Assembly: GCA_039180875.1 (NCBI GenBank)
Contig: JBCDCY010000009.1
Coordinates: 1-64,000, forward strand
Direction of reading: 5' to 3'
Source of the DNA: JBCDCY01 sp039180875
GTDB taxonomy: Bacteria > Pseudomonadota > Alphaproteobacteria > Rhodobacterales > Rhodobacteraceae
DNA length: 64,000 nucleotides
Shown here: one piece after another, positions 16,908 to 24,606 of the stretch
Layout: each line of letters opens with the position of its first letter
Numbering within the stretch: position 1 is the first letter of the stretch
Made by a program: the position numbers and the translations under genes
Notes under the pieces: model-generated
What the model was told of the DNA's origin: nothing
The model's input: the letters and a program-made list of their open reading frames with translations, nothing else
The model's database searches: none

Positions 16908-17191
16908 CACATATGCCCCACGTCGTCGGGAATGTCGTAGAAGGTCGGGTGGCGATAGATCTTGCTGTCGGCGGGGTCGAAGTTCTCCGCCGCCTGGCCG
17001 GGGTCGGAGGCCGTGATCTGGGCCGAGGGCACGACCCAGATCGACACGCCCTCTCCGCGGCGGGTGTAGACATCGCGCGCGGCCTGCACGGCCATCTCCG
17101 CATCGGCGGCATGGACCGAGCCCACATGCTTGTGGCTCAAGCCGTTCCGCGGCCGGATGAACACTTCCCAAAGCGGCGTCTTGGCGGTCAT
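16907..17191 (-). CDS. paaB: Phenylacetyl-CoA epoxidase subunit PaaB
   Basis: 94 aa, the normal size. Begins MTAKTPLWEVFIRPRNGLSH and contains HVGSVHAADAEMAVQAARD and the VYTRRGEGVSIWVV strand, all typical of PaaB, a small bridging subunit of the epoxidase. The ATG at 17191 is chosen over the longer frame because the upstream codons translate a hairpin array. It overlaps paaC by 4 bases. It is separated from the preceding operon gene by a 145-base gap holding that array, which may affect expression of paaBCDE relative to paaA. Confidence 0.94.
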   Translation of the reverse strand: MTAKTPLWEVFIRPRNGLSHKHVGSVHAADAEMAVQAARDVYTRRGEGVSIWVVPSAQITASDPGQAAENFDPADSKIYRHPTFYDIPDDVGHM

Positions 17192-17234
17192 TGCAGTCTC
17201 CCGTCGCGGCACGCCGGCCGCCTTGTCCTCCGCT

Positions 17235-17328
17235 GTCCCGGAACCGCGCCTTCGCGGTGTCCGGGACCTCCATCTCGCCTCGTGGAGCGAGGTCCGGGAC
17301 AATCGCGCGACTGCGCGATTTCCGGGAC
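17235..17328. repeat. Palindromic repeat array between the DUF3291 gene and paaB
   Basis: Three hairpins in 94 bases, each followed by TCCGGGAC (17260, 17293 and 17321). The first is a long arm GTCCCGGA-a-CCGCG, loop cctt, then CGCGG-tg-TCCGGGAC. The second is CCTCG-tggag-CGAGG (17278-17292). The third is a perfect AATCGCGC-gact-GCGCGATT (17301-17320). It resembles a REP/BIME-type element. The same GTCCCGGA/TCCGGGAC pair recurs at 35556-35576 inside a coding region. Confidence 0.75.
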
Positions 17329-17336
17329 GGTCGGCC

Positions 17337-17798
17337 TCATGCGCAGCGCTTCTTCATCCAGAGCGCGGCATTCGGCAGCGCTTCCCAGCCGAAGACGCGG
17401 TCGCTTGGGCCGGTGCACTTTAGTTCGTCGAGGCGGTCGAGGGCCTCCTCAATGGTCGGGAGGTGGCCCTCGGCCACGGGCCACATGACGAAATGCGGCG
17501 CCGGGACCGTCTCGAACCAGTTCGCCTTGAGGCGATAGAACTGGACGTGGAGCGTGCCGAAGACGTAGCGTTCCAGATCCTCCATCGTCTGCCAGACGGA
17601 GAGGTTCAGCAGCTCCCGCGGGTCGCCGTTGCGGCTGGTCTCGATCGCCGCGCCGCTCGCATCTTGATAGCGCCAGACGAAGCCCTCCGCGCGTTCAGCG
17701 AGCGCGTTCACCCGGTCGAGGTTCTCGACGAAGCCCGCCATCCGCGGGTCGTCCACGTCATAGCGCACGCGCCCGATATTGAGTTCTGCGACGGGCAT
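17337..17798 (-). CDS. DUF3291 domain-containing protein in the paa operon
   Basis: 153 aa. It begins PVAELNIGRVRYDVDDPRMA and has LNLSVWQTMEDLERYVF, then HFVMWPVAEGHLPTIEEALD and DRVFGWEALP, the conserved pattern of DUF3291 (a dimeric alpha/beta-barrel, ABM-like fold related to heme- or small-molecule-binding proteins). No catalytic role is assigned in the family. Its start overlaps the VOC gene stop by 1 base. Being inserted between paaA and paaB suggests a role in, or protection from, phenylacetate catabolites. Confidence 0.82.
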   Translation of the reverse strand: MPVAELNIGRVRYDVDDPRMAGFVENLDRVNALAERAEGFVWRYQDASGAAIETSRNGDPRELLNLSVWQTMEDLERYVFGTLHVQFYRLKANWFETVPAPHFVMWPVAEGHLPTIEEALDRLDELKCTGPSDRVFGWEALPNAALWMKKRCA

Positions 17799-18199
17799 CA
17801 GCCCTTCCCCCTGTCCGGCCCGAGCCCGGGCACCCAGTCGCCCTTCACGATGTCGGAGCCGAAGGCGATCCGGTGACCATCGGGATCGACCACGTCAAAA
17901 TCGCGCAGGCCGTATTCCTGCTCGCAGAGCTCGGTCACGGCGATGCCTTCGCCGGAGAATTCCTCGCGAAGCGCCGCTGCGTCGTCCACGTAGACGTAGG
18001 CCGCCCACCATTGGTTGAGCGGCGGTGCGCCGTTGCCCCGATCGAGCGCCAGGGTCACGTCGCCCCGCTGCACGATGGCAAAGCCCGGCGGATCGCCCCA
18101 GGCGCCGTGGCTGACGAAGCCGAGCCGGGCGTAGAACGCCTCCGACGCCGTCACGTCCGTCACCTGCAAGACCGGCATGGCGCGGAGTGTGGCCATCAC
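17798..18199 (-). CDS. VOC (glyoxalase/bleomycin-resistance) family protein in the paa operon
   Basis: 133 aa, single-repeat-pair VOC fold. Motifs: MPVLQVTDVTASEAFYARLG at the N-terminus and DFDVVDPDGHRIAFGSD at the C-terminus, with the metal-ligand-position glutamate replaced or displaced. Overall it looks like the bleomycin-resistance/dioxygenase-like branch. ATGA overlap with paaA and direct overlap with the DUF3291 gene show it is translated with the epoxidase. A function in handling a reactive epoxide or oxepin by-product is only inference. Confidence 0.85.
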   Translation of the reverse strand: MMATLRAMPVLQVTDVTASEAFYARLGFVSHGAWGDPPGFAIVQRGDVTLALDRGNGAPPLNQWWAAYVYVDDAAALREEFSGEGIAVTELCEQEYGLRDFDVVDPDGHRIAFGSDIVKGDWVPGLGPDRGKG

Positions 18200-19191
18200 T
18201 CGGCCGCCTGTTTGGCCGCCTCCGCCCGCGCCTTGCGCTTCGCTGCATGGGCGAGCGCGGCCTCACGCACCCAGGCGCCGTCGTCCCAGGCCTTCTTGCG
18301 GTCGCGGATGCGGTCGCGGTTCATCGCGCCGCCGCCTTTGACCACGCGCCAGAACTCGTCCCAGTCGATAGCGCCAAAATCGAAGTGCCCACGCTCCTCA
18401 TTCCACTTGAGCTCGGGGTCGGGCATCGTGAGCCCGAGGACATCGGCCTGGGGCACGGTGGCGTCGACGAACTGCTGGCGCAGCTCGTCATTGGTGAAGC
18501 GCTTGATCTTCCAGGCCATGGACTGGTCGCCGTGCTGGCTGTCGGCATCGTGCGGGCCAAACATCATCAGCGACGGCCACCACCAGCGATCCAGCGCATC
18601 CTGGGCCATCGCCTTTTGCTCGGCCGAACCGCGGGCGAGCGTCAGCATGATCTCGTAGCCCTGGCGCTGGTGAAAGCTCTCCTCCTTACAGACCCGGATC
18701 ATGGCGCGGGCGTACGGGCCGTAAGAGCAGCGGCAGAGCGGGATCTGGTTCATGATCGCCGCGCCGTCGACCAGCCAGCCGATGGCGCCGATATCGGCCC
18801 AGGAGAGCGTCGGGTAGTTGAAGATCGAGGAGTATTTCGCCCGGCCGTCGAGCAGTTGCTCCGTCATCTCCTCCCGACTGACGCCGAGGGTCTCGGCCGC
18901 GGCGTAGAGGTAGAGGCCATGGCCCCCCTCGTCCTGCACCTTGGCGAGCAGCGCCGCCTTCCGCCGCAGGCTGGGCGCCCGGGTGAGCCAGTTGCCCTCG
19001 GGCAGCATGCCGACGATCTCAGAATGGGCGTGCTGCGCGATCTGACGCACGAGGGTTTTGCGATAGCCCTCCGGCATCGGATCGTTGGGCTCGATCTTCT
19101 CTTCCGCATCGATCCTGGCTTGGAAGGCGGCCAGGAATGCCTCGGACTCGTCGGTCTGCCCATCGGCACCGATCAGACCCTGGGAATACAT
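18196..19191 (-). CDS. paaA: Phenylacetyl-CoA epoxidase catalytic subunit PaaA
   Basis: 331 aa. Diiron ferritin-like oxygenase: ligand segments appear as KVQDEGGHGLYLY (E..H) and CKEESFHQRQGYE (E...H), and the N-terminus RQIAQHAHSEIVGMLPEG is a family marker. It uses O2 to make the 1,2-epoxide of phenylacetyl-CoA, with PaaC as partner and PaaE as reductase. First gene of the operon; the likely promoter and operator are in 19192-19277. Its stop overlaps the VOC gene. Confidence 0.96.
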   Translation of the reverse strand: MYSQGLIGADGQTDESEAFLAAFQARIDAEEKIEPNDPMPEGYRKTLVRQIAQHAHSEIVGMLPEGNWLTRAPSLRRKAALLAKVQDEGGHGLYLYAAAETLGVSREEMTEQLLDGRAKYSSIFNYPTLSWADIGAIGWLVDGAAIMNQIPLCRCSYGPYARAMIRVCKEESFHQRQGYEIMLTLARGSAEQKAMAQDALDRWWWPSLMMFGPHDADSQHGDQSMAWKIKRFTNDELRQQFVDATVPQADVLGLTMPDPELKWNEERGHFDFGAIDWDEFWRVVKGGGAMNRDRIRDRKKAWDDGAWVREAALAHAAKRKARAEAAKQAAE

Positions 19192-19223
19192 GCGCGGTCT
19201 CCTCGCGATCCTGCTAGGATAAT

Positions 19224-19264
19224 ATGTTACGAAAATCGGGAATTCAATCGGAATTCTGTAACAT
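19224..19264. promoter_or_regulatory. Candidate operator between paaA and the PaaI-type thioesterase
   Basis: In the only divergent gap of the paa region, ATGTTAC (19224-19230) is matched by GTAACAT (19258-19264), a perfect 7-base inverted repeat. Inside it GGAATTC occurs twice as a direct repeat (19239-19245 and 19250-19256). The arrangement suggests a shared regulator of both transcripts, for example a PaaR/TetR-type repressor responding to phenylacetyl-CoA. The regulator gene is not in the window. Confidence 0.5.
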
Positions 19265-19277
19265 GTGAGGGACGGAC

Positions 19278-19712
19278 ATGGCCGAAAGCTTCGGTCCTGA
19301 CGCCATGCGGGCGTTGCTGGCAGAGGTCTTCGCCCCCTGGGTTCAGGCCCTGGGATTGCAGCCGCAGCAGGTGGACGACACAGGCGCCGACTTCACCCTG
19401 CCGGCGGACGAGGCATTGCTGCGGGCCGGCGGAGAGGGTGGCGGCATGGTCTGCGGCCAAGCCATGGCGGCGGCGGCCGACACCGCCTCCGTCGTCACGC
19501 TCGCGGCGTTGAACGGCCGGTTCCGGGCCTGCACCACGGTGGACATGAGCGTGCACTTCCTGCGGCCCTTGCCGCCTGGGGCGGTGGCATTGCGGGTGGA
19601 AGCCCTGTCGAACGGCCGGCGGATGGCTACGACCCGGGTCGAGTTCCGGGCGGAGGGGGCGGCGAAGCTCGCCGCGACCGCGACTTGCGCGTTCGTCTAT
19701 CTGGAGGCGTGA
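19278..19712 (+). CDS. PaaI-type hotdog-fold acyl-CoA thioesterase
   Basis: 144 aa. Hotdog-fold features: GGGMVCGQAMAAAADTASVV with the catalytic-position aspartate, then TVDMSVHFLRPLPPGAVALR and ATATCAFVYL. Divergent from paaA across a possible shared operator. PaaI enzymes hydrolyse CoA esters that accumulate as dead-end products of the epoxidase, which fits this location. Close PaaI-like thioesterases with other substrates cannot be excluded, so no gene symbol is assigned. Confidence 0.8.
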   Translation: MAESFGPDAMRALLAEVFAPWVQALGLQPQQVDDTGADFTLPADEALLRAGGEGGGMVCGQAMAAAADTASVVTLAALNGRFRACTTVDMSVHFLRPLPPGAVALRVEALSNGRRMATTRVEFRAEGAAKLAATATCAFVYLEA

Positions 19713-19729
19713 GGCGCCGGACGGCGACC

Positions 19730-20197
19730 CTAGCTGAGCCGCCGGGTGGGCCAGGGGAGCGGGGCGACGGCGATGCCGTCCTCGAGCAGGGCCTCGGCCT
19801 CCTCCCGCCGCGCCTCGCCGCGGATGGCGCGGGCCTCGGCCTCCCCATCGTGGATCCGGCGGGCTTCGGTGGCGAAGTTCTTGCCGACATTCTCCGTGTT
19901 CTTCTCGACCCATGTCCGCATGCTCTGCATCGCCGCGGCGACGGGCGAGGTCTCGGGCAGCGTCACCGGCGGAGCGGGCGGCGACGGCGGGGCCTTCTCC
20001 GGCGCGGGCGTCTTGTCCGCCTTTTCCTGGGCGCCACGACCGATCCGCGGCGCCATCACCTGCTTCTCGATCCGCGTGCCGCCGCAGGCCGCACAGGTGA
20101 TCTGCCCGGCCGCGCGCAAAGTGTTGTAGGCCTCACTGTCGCGAAACCAGCTTTCAAATGCATGCCCGCATTCGCAGACGAGCGCGTAGCGGATCAT
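19730..20197 (-). CDS. DUF1178 family protein
   Basis: 155 aa from the ATG at 20197, which has a perfect GGAGGA ribosome binding site; the longer frame to 20254 is not supported. N-terminal zinc-ribbon-like pair of cysteine motifs: MIRYALVCECGHAFESWF and ITCAACGGTRIEKQVMAP. A Pro/Ala-rich linker is followed by a conserved helix RTWVEKNTENVGKNFATEAR. The family is characteristic of alpha- and betaproteobacteria; function unknown. Confidence 0.88.
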   Translation of the reverse strand: MIRYALVCECGHAFESWFRDSEAYNTLRAAGQITCAACGGTRIEKQVMAPRIGRGAQEKADKTPAPEKAPPSPPAPPVTLPETSPVAAAMQSMRTWVEKNTENVGKNFATEARRIHDGEAEARAIRGEARREEAEALLEDGIAVAPLPWPTRRLS

Positions 20198-20315
20198 TGA
20201 AATCCTCCGGAAAGCCCCCTCACGCCAACCTATAGGACGATCGGCGGAAGACAATGTCCCTTCGCGTCGCGGCCGCCGGTTGATAGGCTCACATCGCTGT
20301 GATCGGAAGGTGCCG

Positions 20316-21800
20316 ATGCCCCGCCGCCCCCTGAACGGTTTGCTGATCCTGCTGGCGAGCGCCGTCTTCGCCGGTATCCTGGCCTATCGCGGCGAGCCGG
20401 CGTTCGGGGTGTTCCTTGGCAGCGTCGCGGCCGGCCTGGTGGTGCTGCTGGCGATCGAGGTGATCGCCCGCGCTGCGCAGCCGTCGGCCGCGCCCCCGTC
20501 CCTCGCTCCCCTGCCCGCCGACCCGGAGCCGACGGCCGCCGTCTCGCCCAACACCGCGCCGGGACCGGGCTTCGGCCGGGTCCTGCTCGAACATCTGCCG
20601 GAGCCGGTCGTGCTGATCGACCTGCGCGGCCGCATCACCTATGCCAACCCGGCCGCGGCCAAGCTGGCGCCGCGCCTCGGCCTCGGCCTCGGCGATCACT
20701 ACGCGACGCTCTTCCGCGCCCCCGATTATGTCGAGGCGGTGGCCGAGGTGATCGATGGCGCGGCCGAGCAGGAGGTGGAGTTCGTGACGCTCCAGGGGAC
20801 AGAGACCCATGTCCGCGTCCGCCTCTCCCGCCTGCCGGCCGGCACCGATCTCGGCGAGGACCCCCAGGTGTTGGCGCTGATCGAGGACCGCACCGACGAC
20901 GTGCGCCTGGCCCGCACCCGGTCCGATTTCATCGCCAACGCGAGCCATGAGCTGAAGACGCCCATCGCCTCGATCCGGGCCTATGTCGAGACGCTGCGGG
21001 GCCATGCCCGGGACGATCCGGAGGCCCAGGATCGGTTCCTCGACATCATGGAAAAGCAGGCGGTGCGGATGCAGCGGCTGGTCGAGGATCTGATGTCGCT
21101 CAACCGCATCGAGCTGAACGCCCATGTCCTGCCGGAGGAGCGCTGCGATCTGCACGAGGTTGCGGAGGATGCGGTGGCCGCCTTCCTGCCGGCCGCGGCG
21201 GCGGAGGGCAGCCGGGTCGACCTCGACCTCTCCCAGCCGGGGCCGACGATCCAGGGCGATCCGGTACAGTTGGCCCAGGTGGTCGCCAATCTGGTCGACA
21301 ACGCACTGAAATACGGCGGACCGGGCACCCACGTGCGGGTCGCCGCGCCGCCCCCGGATGCGCGGTTCCCGGGTATGGTCGGCCTGCGCGTCAGCGATGA
21401 CGGTCCGGGGATCGAGCGCCAACATCTGCTCCGCCTGACTGAGCGCTTCTATCGCGTACCGACCCGGGCCAAGTCGGACCGCGGCGGCACCGGACTGGGT
21501 TTGGCTATCGTCAAGCATATCGCCAATCGTCATCGCGGCGAGTTGGACATCCGCTCAGAGGTGGGAGAGGGCAGCGACTTCACCCTCTGGCTGCCGGCAA
21601 AGCTGCCCGGTGGGAGGGAGGTGGCCCCCGCCATCACGCAGCCGACCAGGCCGATCCAGATGTCGCCGAGCAGGCGATGCCCGGTTGAGGTCAAGGCCCG
21701 GGCGTTGCAGCTGCCTGACGTCACGACAAGATGGCAAGCCACCACCACTGTCATCTATCCGTCATGGAACCGCAATATGAGGTGCATCGACCCTCACTAG
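20316..21800 (+). CDS. phoR: Phosphate regulon sensor histidine kinase PhoR
   Basis: 494 aa from ATG 20316 (GGAAGG upstream); an in-frame GTG at 20280 is less likely. Two N-terminal hydrophobic helices (LLILLASAVFAGILAY and VAAGLVVLLAIEVIA), a PAS domain (FGRVLLEHLPEPVVLIDLRG), the H-box NASHELKTPIASIRAY, and an ATPase domain with NLVDNALKYGG, SDDGPGI and GGTGLGLAIVKH. It phosphorylates PhoB when phosphate is scarce, under control of the Pst complex and PhoU. Unusually, the frame continues ~60 residues past the normal LWLPA end, through the pstS promoter region. Confidence 0.93.
   Translation: MPRRPLNGLLILLASAVFAGILAYRGEPAFGVFLGSVAAGLVVLLAIEVIARAAQPSAAPPSLAPLPADPEPTAAVSPNTAPGPGFGRVLLEHLPEPVVLIDLRGRITYANPAAAKLAPRLGLGLGDHYATLFRAPDYVEAVAEVIDGAAEQEVEFVTLQGTETHVRVRLSRLPAGTDLGEDPQVLALIEDRTDDVRLARTRSDFIANASHELKTPIASIRAYVETLRGHARDDPEAQDRFLDIMEKQAVRMQRLVEDLMSLNRIELNAHVLPEERCDLHEVAEDAVAAFLPAAAAEGSRVDLDLSQPGPTIQGDPVQLAQVVANLVDNALKYGGPGTHVRVAAPPPDARFPGMVGLRVSDDGPGIERQHLLRLTERFYRVPTRAKSDRGGTGLGLAIVKHIANRHRGELDIRSEVGEGSDFTLWLPAKLPGGREVAPAITQPTRPIQMSPSRRCPVEVKARALQLPDVTTRWQATTTVIYPSWNRNMRCIDPH
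21748..21765 (+). promoter_or_regulatory. Pho box upstream of pstS
   Basis: CTGTCAT, four bases, CCGTCAT: one mismatch to the PhoB-binding consensus CTGTCAT-N4-CTGTCAT. It sits 100 bases before the pstS start and inside the last codons of the phoR frame. It predicts PhoB~P activation of the pst operon under phosphate starvation. Confidence 0.82.
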
Positions 21801-21864
21801 GGTCGAATGCGGGGGTGGCTCGACGACAGGGAAGTCAGCCCCCGAGCAATGACGGAGAGTATTC

Positions 21865-22851
21865 GTGACATCCACCCGCATCCTTGCACTGGCGGCCGCG
21901 GCAGCGATGGTGGCCGGCGGTGCCCACGCCCAGGCCCGTGGCGAGATCCGCATCGTCGGATCGTCCACCGTGTTCCCGTTCGCCACGGCGGTGGCCGAGC
22001 AGTTCGGTCAGAAGACGGAGTTCCCGACGCCGGTCATCGAATCGACCGGATCCGGTGGCGGTCTGCGCCTGTTCTGTGCCGGCGTCGGCGTCGAACATCC
22101 CGACATCACCAACGCCTCGCGCCGGATGAAGACCTCGGAATTCGACACCTGCCAGGAAAACGGCGTCACCGACATCACCGAGTCGGTGATCGGCTATGAC
22201 GGCATCGTCGTCGCCAATTCCAAGAGCGGCGCGCCGTTCAGCCTGACGCGGGAGCAGATCGTCATCGCCCTGGCCGAGCAGGGGCCGAAGCCCGAGATGT
22301 GGAACGAGGTCGACCCCTCGCTGCCGGCCATCCGGATCGAGGTCCTCGGCCCGCCGCCGTCCTCCGGCACCCGCGACGCCTTCGAGGAGCTGGTGATGGA
22401 AGAGGGCTGTGAGGCCGCCGGCATCGAATGCGAGGGCATCACCATCCGCGACGACGGCGCCTACGTCGATGCCGGGGAGAACGACAACCTGATCGTCTCC
22501 AAGCTCGAGGCCAATCCCGACGCCCTCGGCATCTTCGGCTTCTCGTTCCTCGATCAGAACTCCGACGTGCTGCAGGGCGCGATGGTGGACGGTATCGAGC
22601 CGACCTTCGAGAACATCGCCTCGGGCGACTATCCGGTCTCGCGCTCTCTCTACTTCTACATCAAGAAGGCCCATGTCGGCGTGATTCCGGGCATCGACGC
22701 CTTCGCGAGCGAGTTCGTGTCGGAGGCCGCGTCGGGCGACGAGGGCTATCTGGTCGATCTCGGCCTGATCCCGCTGCAGGAGCAGGCCTACGACGCCAAC
22801 GTGGCGCGGATCGAGACGCTGGCGAACCTCACCCGCGGCAACCTCGAATAA
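21865..22851 (+). CDS. pstS: Phosphate ABC transporter substrate-binding protein PstS
   Basis: 328 aa from a GTG preceded by GGAGAG. Signal peptide to about residue 23 (MVAGGAHAQ). The phosphate-binding loops are IRIVGSSTVFPFATAVAEQF, the TGSGGGLRLFC loop, and PPSSGTRDAFEEL. It captures phosphate in the periplasm and delivers it to PstCA. Preceded by a Pho box, and followed by a 180-base gap with an imperfect GC hairpin (about 22865-22904) that could raise pstS expression above the downstream genes. Confidence 0.95.
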   Translation: MTSTRILALAAAAAMVAGGAHAQARGEIRIVGSSTVFPFATAVAEQFGQKTEFPTPVIESTGSGGGLRLFCAGVGVEHPDITNASRRMKTSEFDTCQENGVTDITESVIGYDGIVVANSKSGAPFSLTREQIVIALAEQGPKPEMWNEVDPSLPAIRIEVLGPPPSSGTRDAFEELVMEEGCEAAGIECEGITIRDDGAYVDAGENDNLIVSKLEANPDALGIFGFSFLDQNSDVLQGAMVDGIEPTFENIASGDYPVSRSLYFYIKKAHVGVIPGIDAFASEFVSEAASGDEGYLVDLGLIPLQEQAYDANVARIETLANLTRGNLE

Positions 22852-22864
22852 GCCGCGCCCCGGC

Positions 22865-22904
22865 GGGAGGTGGTGCGTCCGGCACCGGTCGCGCCGCCTC
22901 TCCC
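22865..22904 (+). terminator. Candidate attenuating stem-loop between pstS and pstC
   Basis: An imperfect GC-rich inverted repeat: GGGAGGTGGTGCG pairs, with G-U and bulges, to CGCGCCGCCTCTCCC. There is no T run. Its place just after pstS fits an mRNA-stabilising or attenuating element, common after genes for binding proteins. Confidence 0.35.
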
Positions 22905-23031
22905 GATGACGTTTCCGGGCTGGCTGCATGCCGGCCCGGCCTTGGACCGGGACAAACGCCCGACCGCGGGCACCTCACGACCGCGCGCGCCGGGAGCGGC
23001 TGCGGCCACTGCTGGGGAGGGAGCTGCTTAG

Positions 23032-24594
23032 GTGCTCGGCTACACGCTCCTCCTGGTCATCGCCGTCGCGCTCGGCTTCTTTCTGGTCGCCCAGAACCGC
23101 GCTGTGCGGGTGGCCGACGGGCGATTGGCCGACCTGCACTCTCGCCCGAGCTATCACGGTCTCTACAGCCTGCTCTGGGCCCTGATCGCCGGTGTCGGGG
23201 TGCTCGCGCTGATCGGCATCGGCGGCAGCTGGCTGGTCACGTCGACCCTGCTCGGCCGGATTGCGGCGGAATTGCCGGAGGCGTTGCGGATCGAGCATCA
23301 GCTGGTGCTGAGCGACGCCCAGGCGATCGCCCGGGGCGGCATCCCCTCCGCCGTCGATGCGCTGCGCGAGGCGATTGCCGAGGACTTCGCCCGCCTCGAT
23401 GCCATCCGGCGCTGGGGCGCGATGCTAGCGGCGCTAGTCGCCGCCCTCGCCGCCGGCACGCTGACGCTCTCCCAGGTGGCCACGCCGTTCCGCGCCCGCA
23501 ATCGCAGCGAGCGGATCGTGCGCTCCCTCCTGCTCGCCGCCGCGGTGATCGCGGTGCTGACCACCATCGGCATCGTGCTGTCGCTGATCTTCGAGACGCT
23601 GGTGTTCTTCGACAATATCGGCTGGCGGCTCGACAAATTCCTGTTCGGCACCCGCTGGAGCCCGCTTTCCGGGGTGATGGAGGGCCGGATGGACCCCGAG
23701 CGGGTGGGCGCCATCCCCCTGTTCGCCGGCACCTTCATGATCACCATCATCGCCATGCTGGTCGCGGTGCCGGTGGGGCTGTTCGCGGCGATCTACCTCT
23801 CCGACTTCGCCAGCGCCCGGGTGCGGGCCGTGGCCAAGCCGATGTTGGAGGTGCTGGCCGGCGTGCCCACCGTGGTCTACGGCTTCTTCGCCGCGATCAC
23901 CGTCGCACCCTTCGTGCGCGGGCAATCGACCTGGATCATCCCATTGCTGCTGGTGGCGCTCAGCTTCTTTCTGGTGTCCGTCGGCCTGATCCTGCTCGAC
24001 CGCATCGTGCCGGGCAGCGGCCGGCGCCTGCGCGGGGCTTTCAATGGGCTCGGCGCCATCGTGCTCTACGTCGTCGGCGCGGCGCTGATGCTGCTCTACA
24101 CCTACAGCGTCAACCCGACGTTCAGCTTCAATGTCGCCTCCGAAAGCGCCTTGGCGGCCGGGATCGTGATGGGGATCATGATCATCCCCTTCATCTCGTC
24201 GCTGTCCGACGACGTGATCAACGCGGTGCCGCAATCGCTGCGCGACGGCTCCTACGGCCTCGGCGCGACCCGGGCCGAGACCATCCGGCAAGTGATCCTG
24301 CCGGCGGCACTCCCCGGCATCGTCTCCGCCGTGCTGCTCGGCGTCAGCCGGGCGGTGGGGGAGACGATGATCGTCGTCATGGCTGCCGGGCAGGGCGCCA
24401 ACCTCACCTGGAACCCGATGGAGGCGGTCACTACCGTCACCGTGCAGATCGTCATGCTGATCACCGGCGACACCGAGGCGACGGTGGCCGCCGGGCCCGC
24501 CTTCACGCTGGGCTTCACGCTGTTCATCGTGACGCTGCTGCTCAACATCCTCGCGCTCCGCATCGTGCGGCGCTACCGCGAGCTTTATGACTAG
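23032..24594 (+). CDS. pstC: Phosphate ABC transporter permease PstC (long form)
   Basis: 520 aa from a GTG with GGAGGGAG upstream, longer than the ~320-aa E. coli protein because of an N-terminal two-helix extension (LGYTLLLVIAVALGFFLVAQ and LYSLLWALIAGVGVLALIGI) typical of alphaproteobacteria. The permease core has GTFMITIIAMLVAVPVGLFA and the EAA-loop segment YGLGATRAETIRQVILPAAL. Forms the inner-membrane channel with PstA. Confidence 0.94.
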   Translation: MLGYTLLLVIAVALGFFLVAQNRAVRVADGRLADLHSRPSYHGLYSLLWALIAGVGVLALIGIGGSWLVTSTLLGRIAAELPEALRIEHQLVLSDAQAIARGGIPSAVDALREAIAEDFARLDAIRRWGAMLAALVAALAAGTLTLSQVATPFRARNRSERIVRSLLLAAAVIAVLTTIGIVLSLIFETLVFFDNIGWRLDKFLFGTRWSPLSGVMEGRMDPERVGAIPLFAGTFMITIIAMLVAVPVGLFAAIYLSDFASARVRAVAKPMLEVLAGVPTVVYGFFAAITVAPFVRGQSTWIIPLLLVALSFFLVSVGLILLDRIVPGSGRRLRGAFNGLGAIVLYVVGAALMLLYTYSVNPTFSFNVASESALAAGIVMGIMIIPFISSLSDDVINAVPQSLRDGSYGLGATRAETIRQVILPAALPGIVSAVLLGVSRAVGETMIVVMAAGQGANLTWNPMEAVTTVTVQIVMLITGDTEATVAAGPAFTLGFTLFIVTLLLNILALRIVRRYRELYD

Positions 24595-24606
24595 GGGGCG
24601 CGCGCC

